Shown one piece after another: positions 22,564 through 33,444 of a stretch of DNA of 64,000 nt. Source of the stretch: Xenoacremonium recifei (lineage: Eukaryota > Ascomycota > Sordariomycetes > Hypocreales > Nectriaceae); the NCBI GenBank assembly GCA_012184525.1, contig WOFQ01000003.1:62001-126000 (forward strand), given 5' to 3'. Within the stretch, counting starts at the first letter, position 1. Every line of letters starts with the position of its first letter. The notes below the pieces were generated by a model. The model was given only the letters and a program-made list of their open reading frames with translations, had not been told where the DNA came from and did not search any database. Made by a program: the position numbers and the translations under genes.

Positions 22564-23058
22564 TGCCCGGCCCAAAGGAGGATTTTTGCCGTAGATTTTA
22601 GTTTGTAAACTACAATAAGTCATTTCCAGCATGATAGCAGATATAGATTCTCATCTTTGTCTTTCCCGGTCAATCACCAATATCCTCCATGTTCTCGCTT
22701 ATTGGGGCGTGTAAAGCTTTTACCTGAAAAAGTCGGTTAAATAGCATGTATCACATTATCACCCTTGACTTCGTGCGGAAATACTCACTTTAGTCACCTA
22801 TAGCATTTCATCCGGTCTTCGCGGTATTGGATTCAGAGAAGATTGGTCATAATCCACATCGGTCCAACGTAGCCGATGGTCGGCATTTCCCTATCGATCG
22901 GTCTACGGTTACGTACCGACCATCAGGCAACTCCGGTTTGCGTTCATTGATGCATTAATTGATGGGCTTAGGCATCTCGGGTAGCCACAAGGCGCCGAAA
23001 ACTATCAGTTTCTCAGTTTGCCGTCAGTTCCGGTGACCTTCAACATTGTGCGTTCGCA
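22564..23058. promoter_or_regulatory. promoter region of D-carbamoylase with GCCGATGGTCGGC element
   Basis: 495 bp. The inverted repeat GCCGATGGTCGGC is at 22872-22884 (5-bp arms, 3-bp centre). A second arrangement runs from TCGG at 22898 to CCGACC at 22916-22921. Both lie 140-190 bp before the ATG of the carbamoylase. The 13-mer differs by one base from GCCGACGGTCGGC at 40372-40384. Confidence 0.55.
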
Positions 23059-24225
23059 ATGGCTCCAACACGCTTACTCACCGTGGCGGCTGCTCAATTA
23101 GGGCCTGTCACGAGCCTCTCAACACCGCGATCAGAGACCTTGGATCGTATGATAAAATTGCTTGAGCAAGCCTCTGGTCAGAATGTCAAGTTGGTCGTGT
23201 TTCCAGAACTTGCCTTTACCACCTTCTTTCCCGGATACGTTATCGACGATCCCGCTGAAGTCGCAAGTTTCTTCGAGCCCGCATCACCTTCAGACCCGTA
23301 TGCAATCATCAATTCACCCAATGCAAAGCCTCTTATCGACAAGGCCAATGAGCTAGGCATCGATGTTTCCTTTGGTTATGGAGAGCGTTGGGCTGATGCA
23401 GAGGGCAAATATACTGACTATAATACCGCAATCTATTACTCTTCGAAACAAAGGCAGTGCGTGGCGAAGTATAGGAAGGTACATTTGCCGGGCCGCTACG
23501 AACCAGACCTGCGACCAGGAGTGACTCAACAACTCGAGAAGATGTATTTCACGCCAGGGGATTTGGGTTTCCAAGCCTTCCGAGTTGGAGGCCTGATCGA
23601 CAATGTCGTGAAGCTTGAGGATACTGAAAATCCTGCAGAAGTGGAGGGCCACGGAGATCCGATTCTTGGGATGCTCATTTGTAATGACCGCCGATGGGCT
23701 GAAGGATGGAGATGTTATGGACTGCAAGGCATAGAACTCCTTTTGGTAAGTCGATTCATTGAAGTAGGCGGCTCATCTATAGCATCTGTCGCTACAAAGT
23801 GAGTCTTCATCGTCTTCAATCATGGCTTACGGGTAAAACAGGAAGGCTACAATACGACTGCTTTTGCTCCGCAGTATGATGGGACCCCTTCCGAACAGGA
23901 AGAAGAGGCATTGTTCCACCATCGTCTCTCCTGCCAAGCAGGGAGTTATCAGAACGCTTGTTTCAGTATCCACGCAGGGAAGGCCGGGAAGGAAGATCAT
24001 GGCTCACTCATCGCTGGATCCTGCATTGTTGACCCCAACGGGCACATAATTACTGAGTCCAAGACGAAGGGAGATGAGTTGGTCGTTGCAACTATTGACT
24101 TGGCAAAGTGTAGGAAAGGGAAAGAACGCGTCTTTGCGTTTGAGAAACATAGGCGGATCGAACACTATTCTCGTCTAGTAGAGCAGGTCGGTGCAAAGGA
24201 ACCGCCGCTACTAGGAAGGCGATAG
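23059..24225 (+). CDS. N-carbamoyl-D-amino-acid hydrolase (nitrilase superfamily)
   Basis: Two exons, join(23059..23745, 23842..24225), 356 residues; the 96-nt intron is GTAAGT...AACAG in phase 0. The nitrilase-fold triad is visible as Glu50 in VVFPELAFTTFFPG, Lys140 in KYRKVHLPG and Cys208 in LICNDRRWAEGW. The CNDRRW motif, TPGDLGF, the EGYNTT turn and the HHRLSCQAGSYQN segment are specific to bacterial-type D-carbamoylases rather than to ordinary nitrilases. It hydrolyses N-carbamoyl-D-amino acids to D-amino acid, CO2 and ammonia. It sits just after a D-amino-acid oxidase and downstream of a hydantoinase, exactly the neighbouring pathway steps. Fungal copies of this bacterial-looking enzyme may have been acquired by transfer (inference). 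Confidence 0.92.
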
Positions 24226-24651
24226 TTTCTCTGTTCTTTTTCATTAAAGAAAACAGAATTTGACAGAAACTGGGACAATACTTTATGATAGAGCAAAACC
24301 GGCCGTACGCAAGTCTAGAGCATTCACCATATAACCAGAATTGCACAGTTGGATACATCATCTCCTCAGACAGAACAGCAGTTCTCGTCGTTAGACCCCA
24401 GAGTAAAAGGGTATGCAAATGTTTGATGGAAGAAAAAGGTAGCTAAAATCCTGAAAATTAAAGATTTCAGTGCTTCATTACGATTTGTCTATTGCTTGAT
24501 TTATCTAAACCAGTCCAGCAAAGAAAGGAAAAGGAGTGGAGTAAGAAAACGGGATGTCTATCTGAGTTATCTCGCCTTCAATGCTAAATGTTTTCTCTGT
24601 TGTCAATGCACAGTATTGTAATGCCAATCATCTACCCTCTGCATGAAAGAC
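24226..24651. other. convergent intergenic region
   Basis: 426 bp, AT-rich, between the 3' ends of the carbamoylase and the DHA2 transporter. It presumably holds both polyadenylation regions; nothing else is recognised. Confidence 0.4.
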
Positions 24652-26583
24652 TCATGCGGCAGTTTTTTCAGGCTTCTTTGCCTTTACGCTTTTCCACTCC
24701 ATCGTCATACCAGCTAAAATCGTCAAAGCTGATAAAATTACACAGACCAGAAAGCACTTCTTTAATGCCGCGTTATATGCCTCGAGGACCTGTCGTGCGA
24801 ACGTCTGGCCATACATTCCTGCTATGAGATCTTGAATTCCAGAGACACCATTCGATATAACAACTTGGGCATCCACTTTGGGGGCTTTGATGGCTAGTTC
24901 CTTTATCAGAGTTTGCTGGAAGAGATTCTGTCCAACAGAAAGGAAGATCACGCCACTCAATACTTGAGCCAAAATGATAACTGATGTTCCGAGTGAAATG
25001 TCGGGACCTTTCAAGATAGTTTGAACAGCAGTGATGGGAAGCTGAAGTCCGAAGCCAGTCCCAAAGCCGAACATTACCAATGTGCCGGCCCTGCGTGTGT
25101 CAGCTATCTCTGACTTTCATAAATGACTGTAGTTTCACCCACCAATAAGCTGTTGAAGTGTCAAGGCTGTATCGAAAGATCAATCCGGCCGCAACCGAGG
25201 TAACTACTGAGCCGCATAACATCTGCGGAACATAGTGCCCTGTTTTGGATGTCTGTTATGTCGTTAGTATGTTTGCTTTATCACGACCTTCAGGAGAATA
25301 GTCTCGAGCCACGTACCATAATACCCGACAGAATCGACGCTAGACCTAAAGAACCTGACGCTGCAAGGAAATTGGTCCCCGACTTATCGGCAGAGTCGTC
25401 CTTGACGGCTTGGAACCAAATGGGGACATAGTAGGTTAGGACAAACATTGCACCACCCATGCCGATCACATAGAAAGTTCCGCTAGCCACAGAGCGCTGA
25501 CGTGCGACGCGTAGGGGTAACGTTGCTTTGTCGCCTTGCTTGAACTGAATAAAGACCCAGATAAGAAAAAAGACCCCAAAGAGGGAAAGGCAAAGAATGA
25601 TTCGCCAGTTACTCCACGGATACTTAACACCGCCCCATTGCAAGGCCAGCAAGAGGCAGATGACATAGGGCATGAAGAAAATGTTACCCCAGATGTCAAC
25701 TTTGGAGACGAAGCTTCGAAATCCTCTTTTCTTCCCATCGTCTTGCTTCACTGGAACGCTGACAAGAAAGAAGACTACCATTGCTGTGATGGCTCCGAGC
25801 GGGAGGTTGATCCAGAAACATAAGCGCCAAGTTGCTTTATCCGTGAAGACACCTGGATCATCATTGAACAGTCACTAATTAATTCAGATATTAAGTGGTT
25901 GGTGAACTAACCTCCAAGGGCCGGCGCGATAACCTTCGAAATGGCAGAGACGCCGCCGACGGCTCCGGTGATTATCGGCCTCTTCTTCAATGGCAGAGTC
26001 TGGACAATAAGCATCATTGTCCCAGAAAGTATCCCGGCGCACCCGATACCAGCGACGGAGCGGCCAAGAATAAGCATCAAAGAAGATACTGCGGTGGCAC
26101 AAAGGACCGATCCAAGCTCGAATATTGCGAGTGTTGCCAAAAAGATCCATTTCAGATCAAACTCTGCGTAGAGCTTCCCGAAGAGGAGCTGGAAGCAGCA
26201 CGTTGTCAGGAGATAGGACGAACCATACCAGGCTACGTCATCGAGGGAGTTGAAGTGCGTTGTAATTTTCGGAATGGCAGTTGCGAGGATAGATTGGTCC
26301 TTTAGTGCATAAGTATTCAAGCTTCTCCCGACTCAAAGGGTACACTTACAAGTCCCAAGCAGAAAACAGCAAGCAATAGCCCAGCAAGAACAAATCCTAG
26401 ACGAGATCCTTCGATCCTATCATCAGTCTTCTCGCTTCGCTTCTTGTGATCCAAATGTTCCTTGTCTGTATTCGCTGTAGCCATTTCGTTCGAATTTTGG
26501 GTTGTATTTCGGACAGTGTCGTCGTCTAGCTCCGGCAAGTCGATGCTCTTCTGGGCTTGTTTTGAATGGTCATCGATAGACAT
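24652..26583 (-). CDS. MFS drug-efflux transporter, DHA2 (14-TM) type
   Basis: Five exons, complement(24652..25090, 25143..25252, 25317..25852, 25912..26299, 26350..26583), 568 residues. All introns are 50-64 nt, GT-AG and in phase. After a charged N-terminal tail of about 65 residues, helix 1 runs into DQSILATAIPKIT, the DHA2 equivalent of the LDxTIVATALP signature. LFGKLYAEFDLKWIF, GRSVAGIGCAGI and WRLCFWINLPLGAI follow as in aflT-like and toxin-efflux pumps. It probably exports small organic compounds by H+ antiport at the plasma membrane. It is the gene next to the hydantoin cluster, and a Zn2Cys6 gene lies just upstream on the same strand, but a functional link is only positional. Confidence 0.9.
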
Positions 26584-27105
26584 ATTAGCGATTCCAAGTT
26601 ATTTACCAGTCCCCAACATATGCATTTGGGTGATTGACTTCAGCATTGGGTATTTTGAAAAATTGAACTTATACTTCCTAACTTATATGATTTTTCAACT
26701 GAGCCCATGGACGCGGCAATCATCTTACATCCCGAGCTCCCGGGACATAAGAAGATTCCCGGATGCTTCCAGAGGTTGATCTGTTTGGGTTTAGGCCAGT
26801 CCGGACATCCGATGAGTTCCGATAGGGAGTCTTCTATTGGTTGAAGAGGGAAAGCGGGGCTTCCGGAGGTTAGCGAAACTTCCGCCCCGGAAGTCACAGA
26901 GAGATCCGAGAAAAGGGGTTCAGTCCGCTAATGAAGATATTGCAAGCCCTGGTAGGCAAGAAAGCACGGGTGAATCCTTGTCCATCAGCCTCGTAAATAA
27001 TCCCCTTTTAATCTTTCGATCTATGCCATATTTAGAATTGCTTAATAGATGATTTTTCTTTGTTTTAAGACGTCATTATATAAAAAAAAGGGAGAATCCC
27101 AGGTG
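26584..27105. promoter_or_regulatory. promoter region of DHA2 transporter
   Basis: 522 bp between the transporter start and the transcription-factor stop. Between 26799 and 26896 it has several CCGGA/CCGAT repeats (for example TCCGGACATCCGATGAGTTCCGATAG) and CTTCCGGAGG, CGG-type half-sites that could be Zn2Cys6 targets. No gene is seen. Confidence 0.4.
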
Positions 27106-29177
27106 CTATTCCGTTGGGCCAAAATTAAGTAAAGACTCCCAGAACTCCGAATCCTCGAACTGAATCGCGATGTCAGTGGAGTCAAGGTTACCATTCATCG
27201 GATCTGTCTCCATCATTCCCGAGCGATTGGATAAATACCACGATCTGAACCATCTCATCTTCTCTGCGAACAACAATAACTTATCCTTTCCGTCTACCAA
27301 CACTCTTCGCGTTGTGTTGCTATCTCTACTCCTTGCTTCGAAATGGGTACTGAGCATCTCAAGACGGTCCTCAAATTTGAACGTAGTACTCGCAGCATCT
27401 GGGTCCCAATCCGGGTCTTTGAAGGTCAAAAGTCTAGTGATCTTGATGATTGCAAAGGTAAGGTGAGCAATGAATATGAATGGGGACTGCGATATGGCTT
27501 GTGTAGGCGCCGAAAAGAAAGACTGGAACAGCCCTATGGCATGCTGGAAGCAGTTCCAGATGCACTGCGCTCGCACGAGTGAGCTATCCGCCCAATCTGA
27601 TGGTAGAATATGAATCGGTGGCTCATACAATCGAACAAGCGCAACTGAATGGTGACTTCGTAGAATGTCTTTGCGTGTCAGTAAAGCACTCTGAAGCTCT
27701 CAACAAAGAAAACTCACAATTCGACTTGAGCTCTTCGGGCAGTTGCTCACTCCAGGAGTCGAGTTCCTTTTGAAGAACAGAAAGAGAAACGGTATGGTAG
27801 TTTTGGGCGGCAATCATCCCGTCACCGGCTTCAGAAAAGGTAGCATTCATTCGCGTCGCAAGCTGCTGTATCCTGACCAGCTGGACAAGCAAAGTATCGT
27901 GAACAAACTCCTTGTCATGCAAAAGCGCTCTACAGCACTCATCAAGATAGGAATTGTATTGTTGATAGAGCGGCTTATTGAAGAGGCTCGAAAGTCTATC
28001 AAGGAATTTGAAGTTCAGCGTTGACGTTTCTAGCTGTGATAAAAGAAAGCAGCTTACATAGATGAGATATAGAACAGACCAAGGATGATCCGTCGTTCGC
28101 TATTGGTATGTGGCAATTTATTCTTCAATTCGCTCTTTGTCGAAGTATCGTCAATAAGCGATTTGAAAGGATATTCCGAGTCTCGAGGGCTCTTGTTCAG
28201 CCCCAGATCCGACACTAATCCAGCCATAAGCTGTAGCAGGCTGGTATTCCGGACGTCGATTACGTTGCGGAAATCAGCCCTGTAAATCAATGAGCCTAGT
28301 TCCGTTGCTGTTTCCTTTCCACTTACCAGGCATAAAATATAAGAATTGCTTGCAGAGTCTCCAGTCGCTTCTCTCCCAATACCACGATTTGGTGGGAAGT
28401 ATGCTGCCGAAACCAACTCTCGAAAGAAGACAAGATCTGTTCTTGAGAAGGCCGACAAACTACCATGACAATCGTTTTCAGCAGTATCGGTTTCTCGCCC
28501 AGCAATTCTCTTACATTGCAGACCGGTAAGGGGACGAAGGGGAAGTATTGGAGAAAGTCAGTCACGTATTCCTGCAGGGCTCCATCTGCTTCCTCATAAG
28601 ATACGTTGTATCCAGGAAGAATTTCTATGCACTCAGTATAATCCAGCGCAGAGGTTCTATGAAGTGTAGTTAAGGCAAAGCCATTCTCCGATCCTGAAGG
28701 GCCTGTGGTTGAAGGTGGTGGTTCTTGACTGATAGATGATCCCGCTATCTGCGGTAACCCAATTTCTTCTGTTAATGGACCCAAGATGTGGCGGTTCCGT
28801 TCAAGAAGAGATACAATACTATTCACTCTTTTCTCAATGACGTTGACACGCCTGTCCCCGCGAAACAATTAGCCGCATTGGGTAGGGAATTCATCTGCCT
28901 GGGAGTGGCAAGGGGGACACATACGTTGATTTTGCTCGCTTCTTTCTTGGGCCTGGCTGTGTAGTAGTACAGACAAGATCATTTTTCAAACACCTAAATA
29001 ACATCAGAAATTTATTCTCACGTCGAATCTCGTCTGCGTCACAGAGGTAAAGACAACCTACCGTACGCATATGTCGAGGCCATTTCTGCGCTCGTCTGTC
29101 CAGACACATTTCGATTTCGCCCGGGCACAAGTTTCGCAGGCACGAGGTTTATATGTCGGCCTAGGTGTATCAGGCAT
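27106..29177 (-). CDS. Zn2Cys6 transcription factor with fungal-specific factor domain
   Basis: Six exons, complement(27106..27668, 27718..27995, 28058..28279, 28327..28851, 28925..28993, 29062..29177), 590 residues. The zinc cluster spans residues 14-47, with cysteines 14, 17, 24, 37, 40 and 47 and an extended 12-residue linker between Cys3 and Cys4. A basic segment RKKRAKST and a short coiled-coil-like VNVIEKRVNSIVSLLERN follow. The rest is the fungal-specific middle-homology domain, with YFPFVPLP and ILRSHHSVALVRLYEPPIH. Intron 4 (61 nt, ending GATAG) was preferred over a 24-nt alternative that is too short to splice. It may control the DHA2 pump or the hydantoin genes; its position is the only evidence. 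Confidence 0.8.
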
Positions 29178-30824
29178 TGTATATCTCTGTGGATGTCATT
29201 GCTGGAGTCCAGACTATTTAGCAGGATTAAGAGCATTTGCAAGGTAGCGGAACGTTTTTATATTGAAATCAGGGGTGGGGCAGTCAGGTGCGCAAAGTCA
29301 GGTGACTATTAACATCAATTACAGCCTAGCTATCACAAAAGCATTGCATATCAGAGAATTTGAGCCTTGAAAGACTGTTAGATGCCATCCCGACTATAGA
29401 TCAAGCACTATTTCCTCTTTTTTTTTTTGGGCGAATAAAAGCCCTTCGCTCTGTTACCACTCTATTTCTACGTCACCAACAACCACCTCAATGATGGCTC
29501 TTCACGTTTTCGCTCCGCGCTGGAATGTAAACACCCTGCAAGTTAATGCCAAAATGAAATAGGCAAGCAAAAGGTACCTCCCATTGGTCCAATACAATCA
29601 GGAAACTTATGTAATAAGCTATAAAAAAGTAGGTTCAGAAGTTCTCGGGATCCTTAACATTAGTGCTTCACAGCACCACCCAATAGCAATCCTGACCTTA
29701 CAAGTTCTAGAGAAGATCAACTGGAAAACATGAGATTTTACAGGAATCAAGGGGATGATAAAAGTACCAGACCATTGGTCCAGCTGTGTTGCCACAATTT
29801 AGTCCACGAGGGTGCTCCCGTCCAAAATCGCTCAGCGCAAGGTGTAGTTTCCTCTCTTCTTCCTTTCTCACTGAAGAATCAACTTTTCGGTGAACTTGAC
29901 TTGATAATCAGCTCAAACTCTTCCCATCTCCAAAGGGACGCAATAAACCTCGATATGCCAGAGTAGTCAAGAGTCAAAATTATTAACATTCTTAAGGGTT
30001 GTCCAAATACAAAACAATGATGGAAATATGCACTTGACGGACCTTGCAATATATATCCGCGATTCTTCCCTTCTTACTGCTCGTGGTTCATTGTGCAGCT
30101 CAATATTCTGCATGGGCTATCAGAATACTTGCTGTGTTTACCGAGGGATATCATCAAATAATAAATACGTTTAATGAAAAGGCTAGTGCTTCTACCTATT
30201 TCAGGCTTGTTTTAGGGTTTTGACCACTTTTAATGATGGAAGCTCGCATAAAATCGAAATGAAAATGCGAAATTGTTGAACAGCGTGGTATCGGGTCACG
30301 GTGATCGTCTAAGGCGCCTGCAAGGCAAGACATCTGGACCCTTTAATTAAAATCTCCTGTGGGATGAGTCGTAACGTCTCGACTATTTGTGTTTTGTCTC
30401 GAGACGAAACTCTTTAAACGCAGCATGTGTAGTCGGCGCTTAGCGTTAGTCACTGATTGGCGACATGATGTATACTGGCTGCGGGCCTCCTTAGGTGTAT
30501 GGAATCGCTGCCCATAACCGAGGAAATAGGACCGGGTACTTCGTACTTTTAGACAAGCAAGGTAATCAGCCACGTGCCCCTACGCCGTCCCTAAAAGTGG
30601 GATTGCGATGATCTAAATCAGCCCTACCAGGATATGGCTTGGGGACAGCCAAATACCTTGAATGCACTATTGCACATCTAGACGCCCAACTCTTCTGGAT
30701 ACAGTTGGGGGCTGAAAGCATTGGGGGCTAGATGAGGGGATAAATAGCTCACGCGACACCGCCTTCTCCTCGAATAACTTCTCATGTAATTGTGTCCTGT
30801 CGTGAGCAGAAGTTCGTCTTTCCA
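29178..30824. other. long AT-rich intergenic stretch
   Basis: About 1.65 kb with no credible gene on either strand. It has a poly-T run near 29410 and several short open frames without family features. Its 3' end holds the promoter of the cysteine-rich protein: TTGGGGGCT twice (30705-30713 and 30721-30729), an AGGGG stress-element-like core (30735-30739) and ATAAATAG (30740-30747) about 80 bp before the ATG. An eroded repeat cannot be excluded. Confidence 0.45.
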
Positions 30825-32485
30825 ATGCGCCGCCCAGCCTTTGTCTTATGCGCCTTGTGGTCTCTGGGCGTGCCCAAGGCCCAGGCTTTCACCGCCCTCG
30901 GACTAGAGGAGCTTGAGCAGAGTGCCCAAGACTTGAATGCAACCGATCCGGGGCAAGTCAATTTCTTTATCCAATATTGGACCTCACCTCGCCGTGGCCA
31001 AGACGACCAACGCCCTCGTTTGGCAGCAACCCAGCTGCCTTTCCTCAAGTTGCCCAAAGCCAAACGCCAGCTCTCCTGCACTTGGGGAAACGGAAATGGC
31101 TGTACTGGTGACGGACAGTGTTGCGGACCCGAGAGTAACGGATGGTGCTGTACCACTGAGCAAGAATGCTGCCAAGGTAGCTCTTCCGGTTGTTGCGACG
31201 AGGGCAGCTTCTGCTGTGGTAATGAAGTCGGCGGAGACGCAGGCAATTGCTGCAATACTGGGCAGACATGCTGTACGCCAGGAGACAGTAAGCCATACGT
31301 CAGTCCACTCGGATTTTATGTCTCAATAAAGACTGCAACGCATCTGCCTCTAACATCAATCCCAGTGCTGCGACGACGATCAGACTTGTGACAATGACGC
31401 CACCTCATGTGTTGATCCAACGTAAGTATACCATTCTCGTTCCCTACTTAAGGTCTGTTCCTAGATGTTTACCACGGCGATAGCGCGACTGTCACTTCCA
31501 CCACGACTGCGTGGGTTACCGACACCGAAACCGTTACAGTCACTGCAGACGCTACGACTATTGTACCAACAGCATCGATTGAAGAATCGACTTTCTATGT
31601 GACGATTTCAACGCCCAAACTGGTACTACGACAGTCACAAAGACCACAACGATTACTGATTCCACGACACACAATGCCAAACGATTCGTGACGGCGGCTC
31701 CCAAGCCAAGAAGAGCACTCGAGGGCTACCCCGAGTCGAGTTCCTACGATGCCAGACTACCTACGGAGATCTTCTATATTCGACCGGCCAAAAGTATGGA
31801 TCCATTGGCGGAAGCACTTCTTCGCAGAGGTCTATCAATTCAGCGACGTGCGACCGTCTTTGAGACAGCCTGGGTAACCGAGGAAGCCACAGCTACAGTC
31901 ACAGAAACCGATATGGAAACTGTCTGGGCCACACAATGGACGGCTTCTCTTGATGTTGAAAGCGCCACTATTACCGTCTACCAGAATGCCAAAGACATGG
32001 TGACAAAGACAGCAACCATCACAACGCACTTTGTTATGGCTACATCGGCAGCCAACACCAGTAGCTCGGAATCCAAGGGCACGTCTACGGGTACAATTAT
32101 CGGTGCGGCTGTGGGTGGTGGCGTTGGCGCCATTCTTGTTCTGCTTCTGATCGCTGCTCTTTGCTGGCGAAGGCGTCGATCGAAGGCGGCACCAGTTGCA
32201 ACAATCTCAGCCGCAAGCAACCAGCCTGCGATGGCTCCCGTTGTTGACCCCACGAAGCCTCCAGGGTCTCAGTACGTCGGACACTCTCCTCCGCCAGTCT
32301 ACCCCAGCCCCCCGCCACAGGCTCGGAGCTCCGCGAATCCTTACTCGGAGCTCGCAGCGTCTCCTCACCAGGCATACGTCCCGGAAATGCCAACCACGCA
32401 TTATCCCAGTCCGCCACAGGAGCTCTATAATTCTCAGTACATGGCAGGCCTCAATCTGCCTGAAATGAGAGAGCAACGATGGTGA
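30825..32485 (+). CDS. cysteine-rich, Thr-rich single-pass membrane protein (sensor-like), frame break in the stalk
   Basis: Probable exons: 30825..31298, 31366..31421, 31484.. to 32485, with one more junction unresolved near 31600-31660. An N-terminal signal peptide ends at about AQA (residue 21). It is followed by a cysteine-dense domain (CTWGNGNGCTGDGQCCG through CCDDDQTCDNDATSCVD), a Thr/Val-rich stalk, one transmembrane helix (IIGAAVGGGVGAILVLLLIAALC) with a basic stop-transfer RRRRSK, and a Pro-rich cytoplasmic tail. This architecture resembles fungal wall-anchored or signalling receptors, but I recognise no named family. The stalk changes reading frame around 31640. A 44-nt GTGACG...AAAG intron would fix it, but the donor is poor, so a one-base indel is equally possible. 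Confidence 0.65.
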
Positions 32486-33444
32486 TCAGTTTCCGAGATG
32501 TGGGCACGGCCGGTTAGCGGGATCCTGTTTACGTTAAAGCTGCCTAACCATATTCTGTTCATTGGGTCTCATGGGGATTTCTGGGTTCAAACAACGCATT
32601 TGCATGAAATGGGGGTTTGGAGTCAAGTCATAGCAGTCCCGTATGCGTTTCTTAACTAAATTACAAAGATCCCTACCCACAAGACCTAATCGCGTTGTCA
32701 GCTACTATGGTCCCGTGAGGCCCTGGCGATTGCGAGGTAGTACCGCTCTCAGAACGTCTCTTCGAAGCGAAGCGTACTCCGTAGGTGTCTTACGAGTAGT
32801 GAAGCTCGTCTAGCCTTGAAGAGCAAGATCGCCGGCTGCCAAGGCGTTGTCCATTTTCCCCCGTATTATAACCAATGAGCAACCCTTCGTTACGCCCGCA
32901 GCGCTTCAGGTGGCTGTGGCACAGCAAGAAGGATGCGACTCTGCCAGCAGGGCAGACGCTAGACCCTCAGCCGCAGGGTGCTCAACTGATCATTGAGGCC
33001 GAGGCCTTGAATTTGGCGGCAAACAAGTTGACAATGACTCGCCCCGAGCATGGGTTCACCCTCTGAGTGGTTGCAAGGGCCTTTCTCTCTGTCCAAGCTC
33101 TACTTGTATGTACGCCCGGGGCGGCCTGGTAGTCCATTTATTAGTGCCCGTGACCAACAGTGTTGCATAATTGAATCACAGCTTGCACCCAAAGCAATCC
33201 TGCAACCTCTGCACCAAGTGAACCAGCAATAATCCAAGCTCGATCCGTTAATCCGCTTTCTTATGACTAGATGTATCCCCTTCGTACTTTCGTGGCGAGG
33301 AAAATAAAAACGAAATAAATAAATACCTGCCTACCTAATACTTTATTGAGCTAGCAAGTCCCGTGCATGTGCTCCACCTGACGAGCTGCGATCATACCTT
33401 CCAATCAGCCTGAAGATCGATGTTAAGCACCGGAAAACTCAGAC
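32486..33444. other. intergenic region
   Basis: About 960 bp without a supported gene. A 63-residue open frame at 32875-33066 starts in fair context but shows no family features. The 3' part (33300-33350) is AT-rich. Confidence 0.4.

Noticed and set aside
25895..26305. 136-residue plus-strand open frame
   Set aside because: Antisense to the DHA2 transporter exon, of low-complexity composition, with no promoter or family sign.
28025..28057. 24-nt intron in the 27-29 kb transcription factor
   Set aside because: GTAAGC to CACAG is too short to be spliced. The longer 61-nt intron ending GATAG gives a natural protein junction and correct phase.
29178..30824. Possible RIP-mutated transposon relic
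   Set aside because: The stretch is AT-rich, but no inverted or direct terminal repeats or transposase fragments are visible. Without composition indices the claim is unsupported.
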